Assembly (NCBI GenBank): GCA_001723645.1
Contig: MDLC01000005.1
Location: 32,027-96,026, forward strand
Length of the DNA: 64,000 bases
Direction of reading: 5' to 3'
From: Candidatus Endobugula sertula
Lineage (GTDB): Bacteria; Pseudomonadota; Gammaproteobacteria; Pseudomonadales; Cellvibrionaceae
This document shows, piece after piece, positions 29,058 to 38,208 of this stretch. The notes beneath the pieces are model-generated. The model did no database searches, was not told where the DNA came from, and worked only from the letters and a program-made list of their open reading frames with translations. A program made the translations under genes and the position numbers. Within the stretch, counting starts at the first letter, position 1; every line of letters starts with the position of its first letter.

Positions 29058-30503
29058 TCACTGAATTCTTTGCAGGCCATATTTACGCATTTTTTCAACC
29101 AAGGTAGTTCTACGAATCATTAAGCGCTCTGCCGCTCTGGCAACAACACCACCACTATTATCAAGCGCCTGCTGAATCAAATCCTGTTCTAAACTCGTTA
29201 AATATTCTTTTAAATCAATACCAGAGTCTGGCAATAAAGCGGTAGAATTCATATTAACTACAGATGGCATACTTTCTTCTTCGGGCAAAACTATCGTCTC
29301 ATCAGTCACATCGATATGGCGATACTTGGCAGGTAAGTCATTCACACCTATCACTCCATAAGGGTACATGATAGCCATACGTTCTACCAGATTTGCAAGT
29401 TCGCGTACATTACCTGACCAAAGATGCTGACATAATGACATAATCGAGGTTGAATTAAATCGGACAGAACCACGCTTTTCATTTTCTAAGCGTGCCAATA
29501 TTTCATTAAGTAACACGGGTATATCCTCCCGTCGTTCATTTAGGGATGGCATTTCGATAGGAAAAACATTCAGACGATAATATAAGTCCTCCCTAAAACT
29601 ACCTTCTTCTATCATGTTTTCAAGATGACGGTGGGTTGCGGCAATAATGCGAACATTGGTTTTTTGAGATTTATTGCTTCCTACTCTCTCATAACACTTT
29701 TCCTGTAGCACCCGTAAGATCTTCACTTGCATGTTAAGCGGCATATCGCCTATTTCATCCAAAAATAAAGTGCCTCCTTCAGCCATCTCAAATCGCCCTG
29801 CCCTGGCACTAATTGCGCCCGTAAAAGCTCCTTTTTCATGACCAAATAATTCACTCTCTAGCAGCTCTGCCGGAATAGCACCGCAATTAACAGGAACAAA
29901 CGGTCCATTGCAACGTGTTGAGTGATAATGCAAATTACGAGCGACCACTTCTTTCCCTGTTCCCGATTCTCCTGTTACTAACACCGTTACATCTTTATCT
30001 GCAACTTGTGTCATCATTTCTCTTACAGATTGAATCGAGCAACTATTACCAACCAAACTACGAAATAAATGAGGGGGCCTACGGGTAGACTGGCGCTTAC
30101 TGATCAGTTTGGCTTCATAGAAACATTGCGCACGATGTAAGATATCAATTAATTTATTATAGGTAGGTAGCGTATCCAACGTAGCAATAACCTGCTGTTT
30201 GATTTCCAAGTCAAGGTCAATGCCTTCCAAGTCCCCATTGATACTCTGCCCCAGTAAAATAATCGCAACACCATCATTCCATTTTGCAATCTGTCGCAAA
30301 CGCGATTCCAGAGACGACTGCCTACGGCAGTGCCCAACAACCACTGCAATAAATTTACTGTCTTCATCCATATCCACCTTTTCCTGCCATTCAAAATCTC
30401 CTGAAACAATGGTCGATTCACCCAAGAATTCCAGAATAATATCCAGGCTACGACGACGTTCGATATCGTCATCAATAATAATGAGTTTACTATTTTCCCA
30501 CAT
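29058..30503 (-). CDS. fleQ: Flagellar master regulator FleQ
   Basis: A sigma-54 enhancer-binding protein controlling flagellar (and, with c-di-GMP, exopolysaccharide) genes. The 481 residues align along their length with Pseudomonas FleQ. There is an N-terminal atypical receiver ([20 protein letters not shown]). The AAA+ domain has Walker [19 protein letters not shown], sigma-54 loop [15 protein letters not shown] and Walker [14 protein letters not shown]. The C-terminal Fis-type HTH is [20 protein letters not shown]. An AGGA ribosome site precedes the ATG. It follows fliT and fliS on the same strand as in Pseudomonas, but fleSR/fliE are absent downstream. Confidence 0.96.
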   Translation of the reverse strand: MWENSKLIIIDDDIERRRSLDIILEFLGESTIVSGDFEWQEKVDMDEDSKFIAVVVGHCRRQSSLESRLRQIAKWNDGVAIILLGQSINGDLEGIDLDLEIKQQVIATLDTLPTYNKLIDILHRAQCFYEAKLISKRQSTRRPPHLFRSLVGNSCSIQSVREMMTQVADKDVTVLVTGESGTGKEVVARNLHYHSTRCNGPFVPVNCGAIPAELLESELFGHEKGAFTGAISARAGRFEMAEGGTLFLDEIGDMPLNMQVKILRVLQEKCYERVGSNKSQKTNVRIIAATHRHLENMIEEGSFREDLYYRLNVFPIEMPSLNERREDIPVLLNEILARLENEKRGSVRFNSTSIMSLCQHLWSGNVRELANLVERMAIMYPYGVIGVNDLPAKYRHIDVTDETIVLPEEESMPSVVNMNSTALLPDSGIDLKEYLTSLEQDLIQQALDNSGGVVARAAERLMIRRTTLVEKMRKYGLQRIQ

Positions 30504-30942
30504 TAGTGATTCCTACTACTGACAACAGGCACTATTAAAAAAACTTTGCCGACAACAAAACGGCTACGCTATCTATAGGAATAGTCAAGAAATGGTAAAA
30601 GGTCAAATAAATGACAGAGTACAATAATGACTCACCAGCAAGGTATATCACTTATTTGGATGAGGGCGGCGTTACCATAAACAGACGACGCACTATCAGA
30701 ATGGCCATTAAATTTATTTTTGTGATCTTAGGATTATTTGATGTCAACATTAACAAAGATATGTTTTATGTAGGGTGAACTCAACATTTATTTCCTAGTA
30801 AGTACCTAAAAAGACGGTTATTGCCATAAACAATAACAGCTTTCCCAAACGTTGCGATATTATGGACACTTTTAAACAGGCCAATTATTCGCTGACGTTC
30901 TCCCCCCTACAAATATTCATTTTAAATGGAATAGGTTAAAAC
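30504..30942. other. Gene-poor interval between fliT and fleQ
   Basis: About 440 bases without a gene. It contains a small GTTATTG/CAATAAC hairpin at 30817-30837 after fliT and presumably the fleQ promoter. In Pseudomonas the fliT-fleQ gap is also noncoding and carries fleQ promoter elements. I see no convincing sigma-54 -24/-12 pair. Confidence 0.5.
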
Positions 30943-31191
30943 TTATTGTATAATTTGCTTACCATACAAATGACACAGCGCTGATAGTTCTTTATAGACA
31001 CTAATCACACTACGCAATTCAGCCAATAATTCTTTAGGGGAACGCTGTGGATCTTGTACAGCGGTGTTAATTTCATTAAAAAGCTCTCCTTCAATCAGGG
31101 AAACTTCATCCCATCTCTGCTCCTTCATTAATCCACATAAATGTCTACGCTTACGCATAAGTAACATTTGTGATGCAGGGATAACTGTCAT
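30943..31191 (-). CDS. fliT: FliT-like flagellar chaperone, probable
   Basis: 82 residues, mostly helical and charged (MLLMRKRRHLCGLMKEQRWDEVSLIEGELFNEINTAVQ, read as helix blocks). FliT chaperones are short, poorly conserved helical proteins, so the name rests largely on position between fliS and fleQ, as in Pseudomonas. GGAG precedes the ATG. Role: chaperone for the filament cap FliD and possible regulator. Confidence 0.6.
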   Translation of the reverse strand: MTVIPASQMLLMRKRRHLCGLMKEQRWDEVSLIEGELFNEINTAVQDPQRSPKELLAELRSVISVYKELSALCHLYGKQIIQ

Positions 31192-31292
31192 ATGCCACTC
31201 CAGTGATTATACTAGAACCACTAAGGCTAGCGGCGAATACGTGACAATCTTTAGCTTATTTTAAAATATACCATTGGGCAGATCACTATTGT

Positions 31293-31673
31293 TCAATATT
31301 TCACCGAATCTGAAATACCTTCCCAACCAGCATGAACTTCTTGCAATAGGCTTTTCACTTCATTGAGTGTCACAATGGGTTCATCTGTACCAATACCCTC
31401 CAACCTGGCTAGAATATATTCGTACAAGGCATCAAGATTCACAGCAATATCTCCACCCTGAGATAAATCCAAACTTTCTCTCAATCCCGCTACTATTGCC
31501 ATCGTTTTTTGTACCAATAAGGCAGCAGCATCAATCTCACCATCACCAATATTAGTAATAGCTTGATCAATACGCTCCAGAGCACCACTCAGTAATAACG
31601 TAATAACCTGGTAGGGAGTTACTGATTCAATATCGGTTGTTTGATTATTAACAACTGTTGCTGACATAGTCAT
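31293..31673 (-). CDS. fliS: Flagellin export chaperone FliS
   Basis: 126 residues. The FliS pattern SVTPYQVITLLLSGALERIDQAI is split as TPYQVITLLLSGALERI, then ALLVQKTMAIVAGLRESLD and IAVNLDALYEYILARL. FliS binds flagellin C-termini before export. The start is ATG 31673 (MTMSATVV) after GAGGAAATTATT; upstream in-frame bases to 31715 are non-family. No fliD or flagellin gene is adjacent. Confidence 0.9.
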   Translation of the reverse strand: MTMSATVVNNQTTDIESVTPYQVITLLLSGALERIDQAITNIGDGEIDAAALLVQKTMAIVAGLRESLDLSQGGDIAVNLDALYEYILARLEGIGTDEPIVTLNEVKSLLQEVHAGWEGISDSVKY

Positions 31674-31744
31674 AATAATTTCCTCATCCAATAACGGCAA
31701 AAAACCGTCGTTCATAGACTGGGCAGCATAGACTATGCCAATAA

Positions 31745-31784
31745 AAGCAAAAAATGCCCAAAATTAGTCCTGTAATTTTGGGCA
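31745..31784 (-). terminator. Minus-strand intrinsic terminator upstream of fliS
   Basis: The perfect 12-base stem TGCCCAAAATTA / TAATTTTGGGCA (31755-31784, 6-base loop) is followed on the minus strand by TTTTTTGCTTTT. It lies in the divergent aroG-fliS gap, where nothing upstream is transcribed leftwards. It may be the leftover end of a lost gene such as fliD, or a fliS leader attenuator. Confidence 0.75.
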
Positions 31785-31915
31785 CGATAGTCAAACCTTC
31801 TGAGTTTATACGTTTTTAATAAGGATGATACATAAATTCAATCATACAAACCCTCTCAATATCCAGTACAATGGCCTTATTAGAGATGGCGCTCTAACTC
31901 TATGACTAACAACTT

Positions 31916-33001
31916 ATGACTATTATAAATATTATGTCTCAATCAAATATTGAAAACTTAAATCTGGCCTCTCAAGATATCCTAGTGTCTCCAACAGAGC
32001 TTAAGGCACTGTTACCTATATCGGATAAGGCCCGAGAAACTATTCTTAGCGGACGTCAGGTAATCAATAACATTCTAGACCGTAAAGACCCTCGTTTAAT
32101 GATTGTTATTGGCCCCTGCTCCATTCACGATGTAGAAGCAGCCATGGATTATGCTCAACGTTTAAAGGTCCTGTCTGAGAAGGTCAGTGGTTCACTGGCT
32201 ATTATTATGCGAGTTTACTTTGAAAAACCAAGAACCACCGTAGGCTGGAAAGGCTTAATTAACGACCCTCACTTGAACGACTCTTTTAATATTGAAGAAG
32301 GCTTACAGATTAGCCGAAAACTGTTGCTGGATATTGCAGAGTTAGGCTTACCTACTGCAACAGAAGCTCTTGATCCCATTTCTCCCCAATATTTACATGA
32401 TCTAATCTCATGGTCTGCTATTGGAGCTCGTACAACGGAATCACAAACCCATCGAGAAATGGCCAGCGGCCTATCCTGTACTGTTGGCTTTAAAAATGGC
32501 ACCGATGGCAGCCTTACCGTTGCTATAAATGCCCTCCGGTCGGTATCTAGCTCCCACCATTTCCTGGGCATTAACAGTAACGGACAGGTTGCTGTCATTC
32601 GCACCAAGGGCAATGCGTACGGCCATGTCGTACTCCGTGGTGGTGGTGGCAAACCTAATTATGACTCGGTTAATATTGCCCTTTGTGAACAAGAATTGCG
32701 CAAGGGAAAGATGGCAGAGAATATTATGGTAGATTGCAGCCATGAGAACTCTAATAAAAACCACGAGCTACAACCGTTAGTACTGGAAAATATTACCAAC
32801 CAAATTATCGATGGTAACCGTTCTATCATAGGTTTAATGATTGAAAGTCATATCGGAGCTGGGAATCAAAACATTAATGAGGACGGTTCTAAAATGGAAT
32901 ATGGTGTATCTATTACGGACAAATGTATTGATTGGGAAACAACAGAGCGTTGTTTATTAGCTATGCACAAAAAATTAAAGGATATTCTACCAAACCGTTA
33001 A
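31916..33001 (+). CDS. aroG: 3-deoxy-7-phosphoheptulonate synthase, class I (AroG type)
   Basis: The first step of the shikimate pathway: PEP plus erythrose 4-phosphate. 361 residues with LMIVIGPCSIHD, IMRVYFEKPRTTVGWKGLINDP, IGARTTESQTHREMASGLS and VDCSHENSNKNH, containing the metal ligands Cys and His. The regulatory N-terminus resembles the feedback-sensitive E. coli isozymes; which amino acid inhibits cannot be told here. The ATG at 31916 is used, but ATG at 31934 (MSQSNIENL) is an alternative; no clear ribosome site precedes either. Confidence 0.93.
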   Translation: MTIINIMSQSNIENLNLASQDILVSPTELKALLPISDKARETILSGRQVINNILDRKDPRLMIVIGPCSIHDVEAAMDYAQRLKVLSEKVSGSLAIIMRVYFEKPRTTVGWKGLINDPHLNDSFNIEEGLQISRKLLLDIAELGLPTATEALDPISPQYLHDLISWSAIGARTTESQTHREMASGLSCTVGFKNGTDGSLTVAINALRSVSSSHHFLGINSNGQVAVIRTKGNAYGHVVLRGGGGKPNYDSVNIALCEQELRKGKMAENIMVDCSHENSNKNHELQPLVLENITNQIIDGNRSIIGLMIESHIGAGNQNINEDGSKMEYGVSITDKCIDWETTERCLLAMHKKLKDILPNR

Positions 33002-33054
33002 TGCTACTGTATGAGTGGGAGCACATCAATGAAACTGTAGATTAAATGGTATAT

Positions 33055-33090
33055 CTGTTTATCATTAACCCCACTATTAGAGATAAACAG
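33055..33090. terminator. Hairpin after aroG
   Basis: The perfect 9-base stem CTGTTTATC / GATAAACAG with an 18-base loop lies 54 bases after the aroG stop. No T-run follows, so termination is uncertain. Confidence 0.35.
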
Positions 33091-33100
33091 AATGAACAAA

Positions 33101-33144
33101 AATAAACTGCCCCCCAACAGTGAGACATAATCAACATCGGGGGC
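33101..33144 (-). terminator. Possible terminator of grxA
   Basis: On the minus strand GCCCCC and GGGGGC pair across a loop of about 24 bases, then AGTTTATTTTTG follows. It lies just after the grxA stop. The stem is short for its loop. Confidence 0.4.
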
Positions 33145-33157
33145 TGTTCACTTCTAC

Positions 33158-33391
33158 TCAGGCTTGCAAATACTCTGTCAATTCAGAATAGCCTCCGATA
33201 TGAGTGTTATCATGAAATATTTGTGGGACGGTTTCTACGGGCTTACCAATTGTTTTTTCTAAGTCTTCCTTAGAAATCCCTTCGTTTTCAATATCCACCC
33301 AACGCACTTCAAACTTTTTAGCTTGCAATAATTGTTTTGCTCTAATGCAATAGCCGCAGTTAAATCGTCCAAAAATAATAAATCGTGACAT
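33158..33391 (-). CDS. grxA: Glutaredoxin, GrxA type
   Basis: A glutathione-dependent thiol oxidoreductase of 77 residues. The active site is CGYC in IFGRFNCGYCIRAKQL; the E. coli Grx1 motif is CPYC. GKPVETVPQIFHDNTHIGGY is the conserved glutathione-binding region with cis-Pro. The start is chosen at ATG 33391 (MSRFIIFGRF); the in-frame extension to 33424 is unlike the family. Single gene. Confidence 0.93.
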   Translation of the reverse strand: MSRFIIFGRFNCGYCIRAKQLLQAKKFEVRWVDIENEGISKEDLEKTIGKPVETVPQIFHDNTHIGGYSELTEYLQA

Positions 33392-33530
33392 ACTTTGTTT
33401 CCCAGGTGTCATTGAATATACCAATATTTAAATTATGGAGTTTATTGACACGGAAACAAAATTAATTTACTAAATAGCCGCTATAAAAAAAACTAATCCT
33501 ATAATATACAGCTATTAAACTCTATGGGAT

Positions 33531-34112
33531 CTAGTAGTAGGCATTACTAGTATCGGAGTGGTCCGTCATATCACGAACACCTTTTATCTCTGGCACCTTA
33601 GCCAATAGTGCTTTTTCAACACCATCCTTTAGCGTCATATCAACAGCACTGCACCCCTGACAACCACCACCAAATTTCAATACTGCATACCCATCTTCGG
33701 TAAATTGCTGCAATTCAACCTGCCCACCATGGGCAGCCAGACCAGGGTTGACATCGTTATAAAGAACATAGTTGATACGATCTTCTATTGGGCTATTATC
33801 TGTCACTTGTGGCATTTTTGAATTAGGGGCACGGATCGTTAGTTGGCCTCCCATTTTATCCGTTGCATAGTCAACTTTAGCATCGGTTAAAAACGGAATA
33901 CTACGGCCTTCAAAATAAGCCTTAAAATCCGTATATTCAACCATTTCATCGCCTTCCTGCTCTTCGCCTAGACGGCAGTAAGCAATACAAGTTTCAGCCT
34001 GAGGGGTGCCAGGGTTAGACACAAACATACGAATACTAATTCCATCGTCATCTTGTTTTTCAAGTAATTCTTTTAAATAAGTCTGAGCAGACTCTGTAAT
34101 ATCGACAATCAT
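33531..34112 (-). CDS. nfuA: Fe-S biogenesis protein NfuA
   Basis: A carrier of [4Fe-4S] clusters to apoproteins, important under oxidative stress or iron limitation. The 193-residue protein has an N-terminal degenerate A-type domain ([27 protein letters not shown]). The C-terminal Nfu domain (about 105-180) has the cluster motif GGGCQGCS, CxxC. Length matches E. coli NfuA (191). Single gene, divergent from cysI. Confidence 0.95.
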   Translation of the reverse strand: MIVDITESAQTYLKELLEKQDDDGISIRMFVSNPGTPQAETCIAYCRLGEEQEGDEMVEYTDFKAYFEGRSIPFLTDAKVDYATDKMGGQLTIRAPNSKMPQVTDNSPIEDRINYVLYNDVNPGLAAHGGQVELQQFTEDGYAVLKFGGGCQGCSAVDMTLKDGVEKALLAKVPEIKGVRDMTDHSDTSNAYY

Positions 34113-34401
34113 AAATTTTTTCTCAACATAATGGAGGTATGCCAGAACTAGGTTACTATGAATTCAACATAGACTCTACCCTATAAAATATGGGGTAATG
34201 TTTATAATTTCAATAGACACAAACAAAGCATCGATTTGCGTCGATGATGACTGAAGTGGACTCATATTCAAAACTGTACTCATTCACTATAACTATAAGC
34301 TATATATTTCATTCTAATGCCTATAAACTAAACCTCGCAGAATACCTGGATTTGCTGTATCCTGCGCCTCTAATGATTAAAGCACTTACCACTATTTTTC
34401 T

Positions 34402-36060
34402 ATGTATCAATACGATCAATACGACCATCAAATTATTGGGGAACGCATCACTCAATTCCGTAATCAAACTGAGCGTTACCTAGCTGGAGAGTTAAAAGAC
34501 GAGGAGTTTTTACCACTTCGCCTTCAAAACGGGCTTTACATTCAACGCCTTGCTCCCATGCTGAGAATTAATGTCCCCTACGGCATGATAAACAGTACTC
34601 AGCTACGTCGCCTAGCCCGTATCACTCGTGATTATGATAAAGGCTATGCACATGTCAGCACTCGTCAAAACTTCCAGCTTAACTGGCCCAATTTAGCAGA
34701 AGTGCCTAATATCCTGGCTGAACTTGCAGAAGTCGAGATGCATGCGACCCAATCAAGCGGAAACTGTATTCGAAATACCACTTCCGATCAGTTTGCAGGT
34801 ATTGCTGTCGATGAGGAAGTTGATCCCCGCCCTTACTGCGAAATCATTCGCCAGTGGTCTAGCTTTCATCCAGAGTTCGCTTTCCTCCCACGCAAATTCA
34901 AAATTGCTGTTACCGGCTCAGATAATGACCGAGCTGCAACACTGGTACACGATATCGGCTTACGTGTATTAAAGAATGCTGACGGAGAGATTGGATTCCG
35001 AGTTTTTGTTGGTGGAGGGCTAGGTCGTACTCCTGTTATTGGAACTCTAATTCGTGACTTCTTGCCAGAAAAAGACCTCTTAACCTACCTTGATGCCATA
35101 TTGCGTATCTACAACCTATTCGGTCGCCGAGACAATAAATATAAGGCTCGCATTAAAATTCTTGTAAAAGCCATGGGTATTGAAGCCTTTGCTAACAAGG
35201 TTGAAGCCGAGTGGGAACACTTAAAAAATGACGAAAGCCAACTAACCCAGCAAGAAATAGAGCGCTGTCAGTCCTTTTTTACGACTCCAGCCTATGAAAC
35301 CATTGATGACCAACAAGCTCAATCTTTAGTTGACCAACAGGCAAGTGACAACCTTGCTTTCCAAAAGTGGCTCACACGCAATCTGTTTCAACATAAAACC
35401 CCTGGCTACAGTGCCGTTATTCTATCACTAAAATCAACCGGAATTGCCCCAGGAGACATCACTGAACGCCAATTAGATATTATTGCTGATTTAGCGGACA
35501 AATACAGCTTTGGAGAAGCTCGTACTACCCATGACCAGAACATTGTATTAGCCGATGTTAGAAAATCAGAACTGTTTTCTTTATGGCAAGAAGCCAGAGC
35601 TGCAGGGTTCGCAACACCTAATATCGGCACTCTCACCGACTTGATCTGCTGCCCTGGCGGTGATTTTTGCTCACTGGCAAATGCAAAATCAATTCCTGTT
35701 GCAGAAGCGATCCAACGCCGTTTCGACGACATAGACTATGTTTACGATCTGGGTGATATTGACCTGAATATTTCAGGTTGTATGAATGCCTGCGGCCACC
35801 ACCATGTTGGACATATTGGCATTTTGGGCGTTGATAAAAAAGGAGAAGAGTTTTATCAGATTCAGTTAGGTGGCAATGCTAATAAAAATGCCGCTCTAGG
35901 AAAAGTCCTGGGACCGGCTTTTAGCCGCGAACAAATGCCTCATGTTATTTCAACAATACTCAATGTATTTGTTGAGAAACGCCAGGGGGATGAGATGTTT
36001 ATTGATACCTACAACCGGATTGGTATTTTTCCTTTTAAGGAGCGTGTGTATGCCAAATAA
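34402..36060 (+). CDS. cysI: Sulfite reductase hemoprotein CysI, Pseudomonas type
   Basis: A siroheme and [4Fe-4S] enzyme reducing sulfite to sulfide in assimilation. 552 residues, collinear with the Pseudomonas protein from MYQYDQYDHQIIGERI to the end (FKERVYA). It has the substrate-binding region STRQNFQLNWP and SGNCIRNTTSDQFAG. Cluster/siroheme ligands are CPGGDFC and GCMNAC. Electrons probably come from a separate reductase or ferredoxin not in this window. Overlaps DUF934 by 11 bases. Confidence 0.95.
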   Translation: MYQYDQYDHQIIGERITQFRNQTERYLAGELKDEEFLPLRLQNGLYIQRLAPMLRINVPYGMINSTQLRRLARITRDYDKGYAHVSTRQNFQLNWPNLAEVPNILAELAEVEMHATQSSGNCIRNTTSDQFAGIAVDEEVDPRPYCEIIRQWSSFHPEFAFLPRKFKIAVTGSDNDRAATLVHDIGLRVLKNADGEIGFRVFVGGGLGRTPVIGTLIRDFLPEKDLLTYLDAILRIYNLFGRRDNKYKARIKILVKAMGIEAFANKVEAEWEHLKNDESQLTQQEIERCQSFFTTPAYETIDDQQAQSLVDQQASDNLAFQKWLTRNLFQHKTPGYSAVILSLKSTGIAPGDITERQLDIIADLADKYSFGEARTTHDQNIVLADVRKSELFSLWQEARAAGFATPNIGTLTDLICCPGGDFCSLANAKSIPVAEAIQRRFDDIDYVYDLGDIDLNISGCMNACGHHHVGHIGILGVDKKGEEFYQIQLGGNANKNAALGKVLGPAFSREQMPHVISTILNVFVEKRQGDEMFIDTYNRIGIFPFKERVYAK

Positions 36061-36541
36061 TCGTCATATTATTAAAGATGGCCAGATTGCTGTTAATGAA
36101 TGGTTGTTGGTTACTGACAGTAGCCAACCAATCCCTGAAGCCAAGGTCATTGTTTCTTTAGACATTTGGCAAGCACACAAAGAACAACTGGCAAAAAAGC
36201 CGGTTGGCCTATGGATTAAAAATGATCAATCACTGGAAACCATACATAAAGACCTTTCTCAATTTGACGTTATCGCTATAGATTTTCCCGGATTTATGGA
36301 TGGGCGAGGCTTTTCTATTGGGCGTTTACTGCGTGACCGCTACCATTATCAGGGTGAAATTCGGGCAACGGGGTCTATCATTCGCGACCAGCTATGTTAC
36401 CTAAAGCGGTGTGGTTTTAATGCGTTTGATTTAGGAGGTAATTCTAATCTTGAATCAGCGATTGCCTCCCTCAACGACTTCTCTGATGGCTATCAAATTA
36501 GCGTTGATCAAAAAACGCCCCTATTCCGTCGGCGCGCATAA
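36050..36541 (+). CDS. DUF934 protein, CysI partner
   Basis: A 163-residue DUF934 protein: DVIAIDFPGFMDGRGFSIGR, LLRDRYHYQGEIRATG, QLCYLKRCGFNAFDL. It almost always follows cysI in Pseudomonas-type genomes, and is thought to be an oxidoreductase-associated subunit for sulfite reduction; biochemistry unclear. The start is ATG 36050 (MPNNRHIIKDG), with AAGGAG 7 bases upstream inside cysI. A longer ORF from 35942 is a shadow of cysI. Confidence 0.93.
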   Translation: MPNNRHIIKDGQIAVNEWLLVTDSSQPIPEAKVIVSLDIWQAHKEQLAKKPVGLWIKNDQSLETIHKDLSQFDVIAIDFPGFMDGRGFSIGRLLRDRYHYQGEIRATGSIIRDQLCYLKRCGFNAFDLGGNSNLESAIASLNDFSDGYQISVDQKTPLFRRRA

Positions 36542-36648
36542 GAGTTAACGCTGACTCCGTGTTTTACTATCTCATAGGACATGAAGTACTTCCTACAAAC
36601 TGTTACACTCCCTTCTTCATTATATAGTACCAATTAATTAGTTATTAT

Positions 36649-37818
36649 ATGGAAGAAAACTCCCTATTACAGTCATTTTTTCTTATTTTTAGTGGCTCAG
36701 CGATTATTGCAACCATTGCACTTTATACGCGACAACCGCTGTTGGTTGCTTATATTGTCCTGGGTGCAGTATTTGGGCCCTATGGCCTAAAATTAATGAC
36801 AAACGTTGATCTTATCAGTGATATATCCCACATCGGTATTATTTTCCTATTATTTCTGCTTGGCCTGGATATGCAACCTAAAGCACTCGCGTCCGTTATT
36901 AAGCAAGTCACACCTGTGGCATTGTTCAGTTCAGGATTATTTGCTATTTGTGGCTATGGTATCGGTGTTATCTTTCATTACTCGTCCATCGAATGCATGG
37001 TCATTGGAATGGCAATGATGTTTTCCAGTACCATCATTGGTATTAAATTACTCCCTACCACCGTGTTACACCATAAACACAGTGGAGAACTCGTTGTTGG
37101 TTTATTGCTATTACAAGACTTTTTAGCCATTTTTTGTCTGATGATTTTACTCAGTGGAGAACTGGGACAAGTGGACATCAAACGATTCGGAATAGCTATC
37201 GCATCTCTACCTTTTGTCGCCTTATTTTCTTGGTTATTTGTTCGCTATATTCTGCAATATCTTATCCAGAAATTTGATCGCTTCCACGAATACATTTTTT
37301 TACTCGCATTAGGTTGGTGCCTGGGGTTAGCAGAGCTTTCAGAAGCTTTGGGGTTATCTGCTGAAATTGGTGCTTTTATGGGTGGTATCAGTCTAGCAAC
37401 AAGCCCTATTGCCCAATATATCGCCATTAATTTGAAACCATTGCGTGATTTCTTTTTGATTTTATTTTTCTTTTCATTAGGCGCCAGCTTTAATCTATTA
37501 TTATTGCCTGACATTATCATTGCAGCCACTATTCTTGGCGGAATAATGCTACTACTTAAACCCATTGTCTTTCGCTGGCTACTCGAACAACAAAGTGAAA
37601 AGTCTTCTCTAGCCTGGGATATTGGATTTCGTTTAGGACAAATCAGCGAGTTCTCTCTGCTGATTGCATTGGTTGCATTTAATGGTTCATTAATTAGTGA
37701 AAAAGCCTCTACCTTAATCCAGGCGACTGCCATTATGACATTTTTAGCATCAAGCTATATTGTGATTTTTAACCTGCCCAACCCCATCGCCGTTAAAGAC
37801 CATTTAAGGCGGGATTAA
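36649..37818 (+). CDS. CPA2-family cation:proton antiporter
   Basis: A 389-residue membrane protein of the KefB/Na+-H+ exchanger CPA2 family with about 12 hydrophobic segments. Motifs: LLVAYIVLGAVFGPYGL, IGIIFLLFLLGLDM, MMFSSTIIGIKLL and LGLSAEIGAFMGGISLA. It lacks the C-terminal TrkA-N nucleotide-binding domain of KefB/KefC, so glutathione gating is unlikely. Ion specificity cannot be told from sequence. The stop overlaps the end of a decayed gene on the other strand. Confidence 0.88.
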   Translation: MEENSLLQSFFLIFSGSAIIATIALYTRQPLLVAYIVLGAVFGPYGLKLMTNVDLISDISHIGIIFLLFLLGLDMQPKALASVIKQVTPVALFSSGLFAICGYGIGVIFHYSSIECMVIGMAMMFSSTIIGIKLLPTTVLHHKHSGELVVGLLLLQDFLAIFCLMILLSGELGQVDIKRFGIAIASLPFVALFSWLFVRYILQYLIQKFDRFHEYIFLLALGWCLGLAELSEALGLSAEIGAFMGGISLATSPIAQYIAINLKPLRDFFLILFFFSLGASFNLLLLPDIIIAATILGGIMLLLKPIVFRWLLEQQSEKSSLAWDIGFRLGQISEFSLLIALVAFNGSLISEKASTLIQATAIMTFLASSYIVIFNLPNPIAVKDHLRRD

Positions 37819-38129
37819 TACAGATTGCATTGCTTAACCAGTGCAGAAGTGTCACAGCGGTTACATCTTCTATCCTGCAAATCTCTATAGCGCCGAATAA
37901 CACTCTCTGTATTTGGCAGCTCAATATTGTATCTCTCTACTACATTTAAACAGACGCCTAAATCTTTGCACACCCAATCAACCACAAAACCATCGTCAAA
38001 AATATCTTTATCAATCTTCTTGCCCCGATTGGATCATTGCCAACTACCCGCAGCTCCCACACTAATGGCATCAACCACCGGTGGCAAGTCCAAGCCACTT
38101 TTTTGCGCCAATACAAATCGCTGATTAAC
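37815..38129 (-). pseudogene. Decayed 3-hydroxyisobutyrate/β-hydroxyacid dehydrogenase C-terminus
   Basis: On the minus strand one frame reads RFVLAQKSGLDLPPVVDAIS, VGAAGSWQ, stop, SNRGKKIDKDIFDDGFVVDW, VCKDLGVCLNVVERYNIELP, and a final stop at 37815. This is the C-terminal NAD-binding-11 domain of the 3-hydroxyisobutyrate dehydrogenase family: the usual text is GLD-P-VIDAISAGAAGSW followed by GFAVDW-RKDLGICL. There is an in-frame TGA after SWQ, and the N-terminal Rossmann domain is absent. It is a clear pseudogene remnant filling the gap between the antiporter and the channel gene. Confidence 0.85.
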
Positions 38130-38208
38130 TGTTCACTTTTTGAAAAATAATGCCTTCAGAATCAATCATTAACCAGATTAATCCTTTTTAAGCGTTTGTA
38201 AAATAAAT

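Noticed and set aside
33055..33090. Hairpin after aroG as a riboswitch or regulator site
   Set aside because: A simple 9-base stem with no conserved RNA features; listed only as a weak hairpin.
34244..34483. 79-codon plus ORF upstream of cysI
   Set aside because: Overlaps the cysI start and has no similarity; a shadow of the upstream region and cysI.
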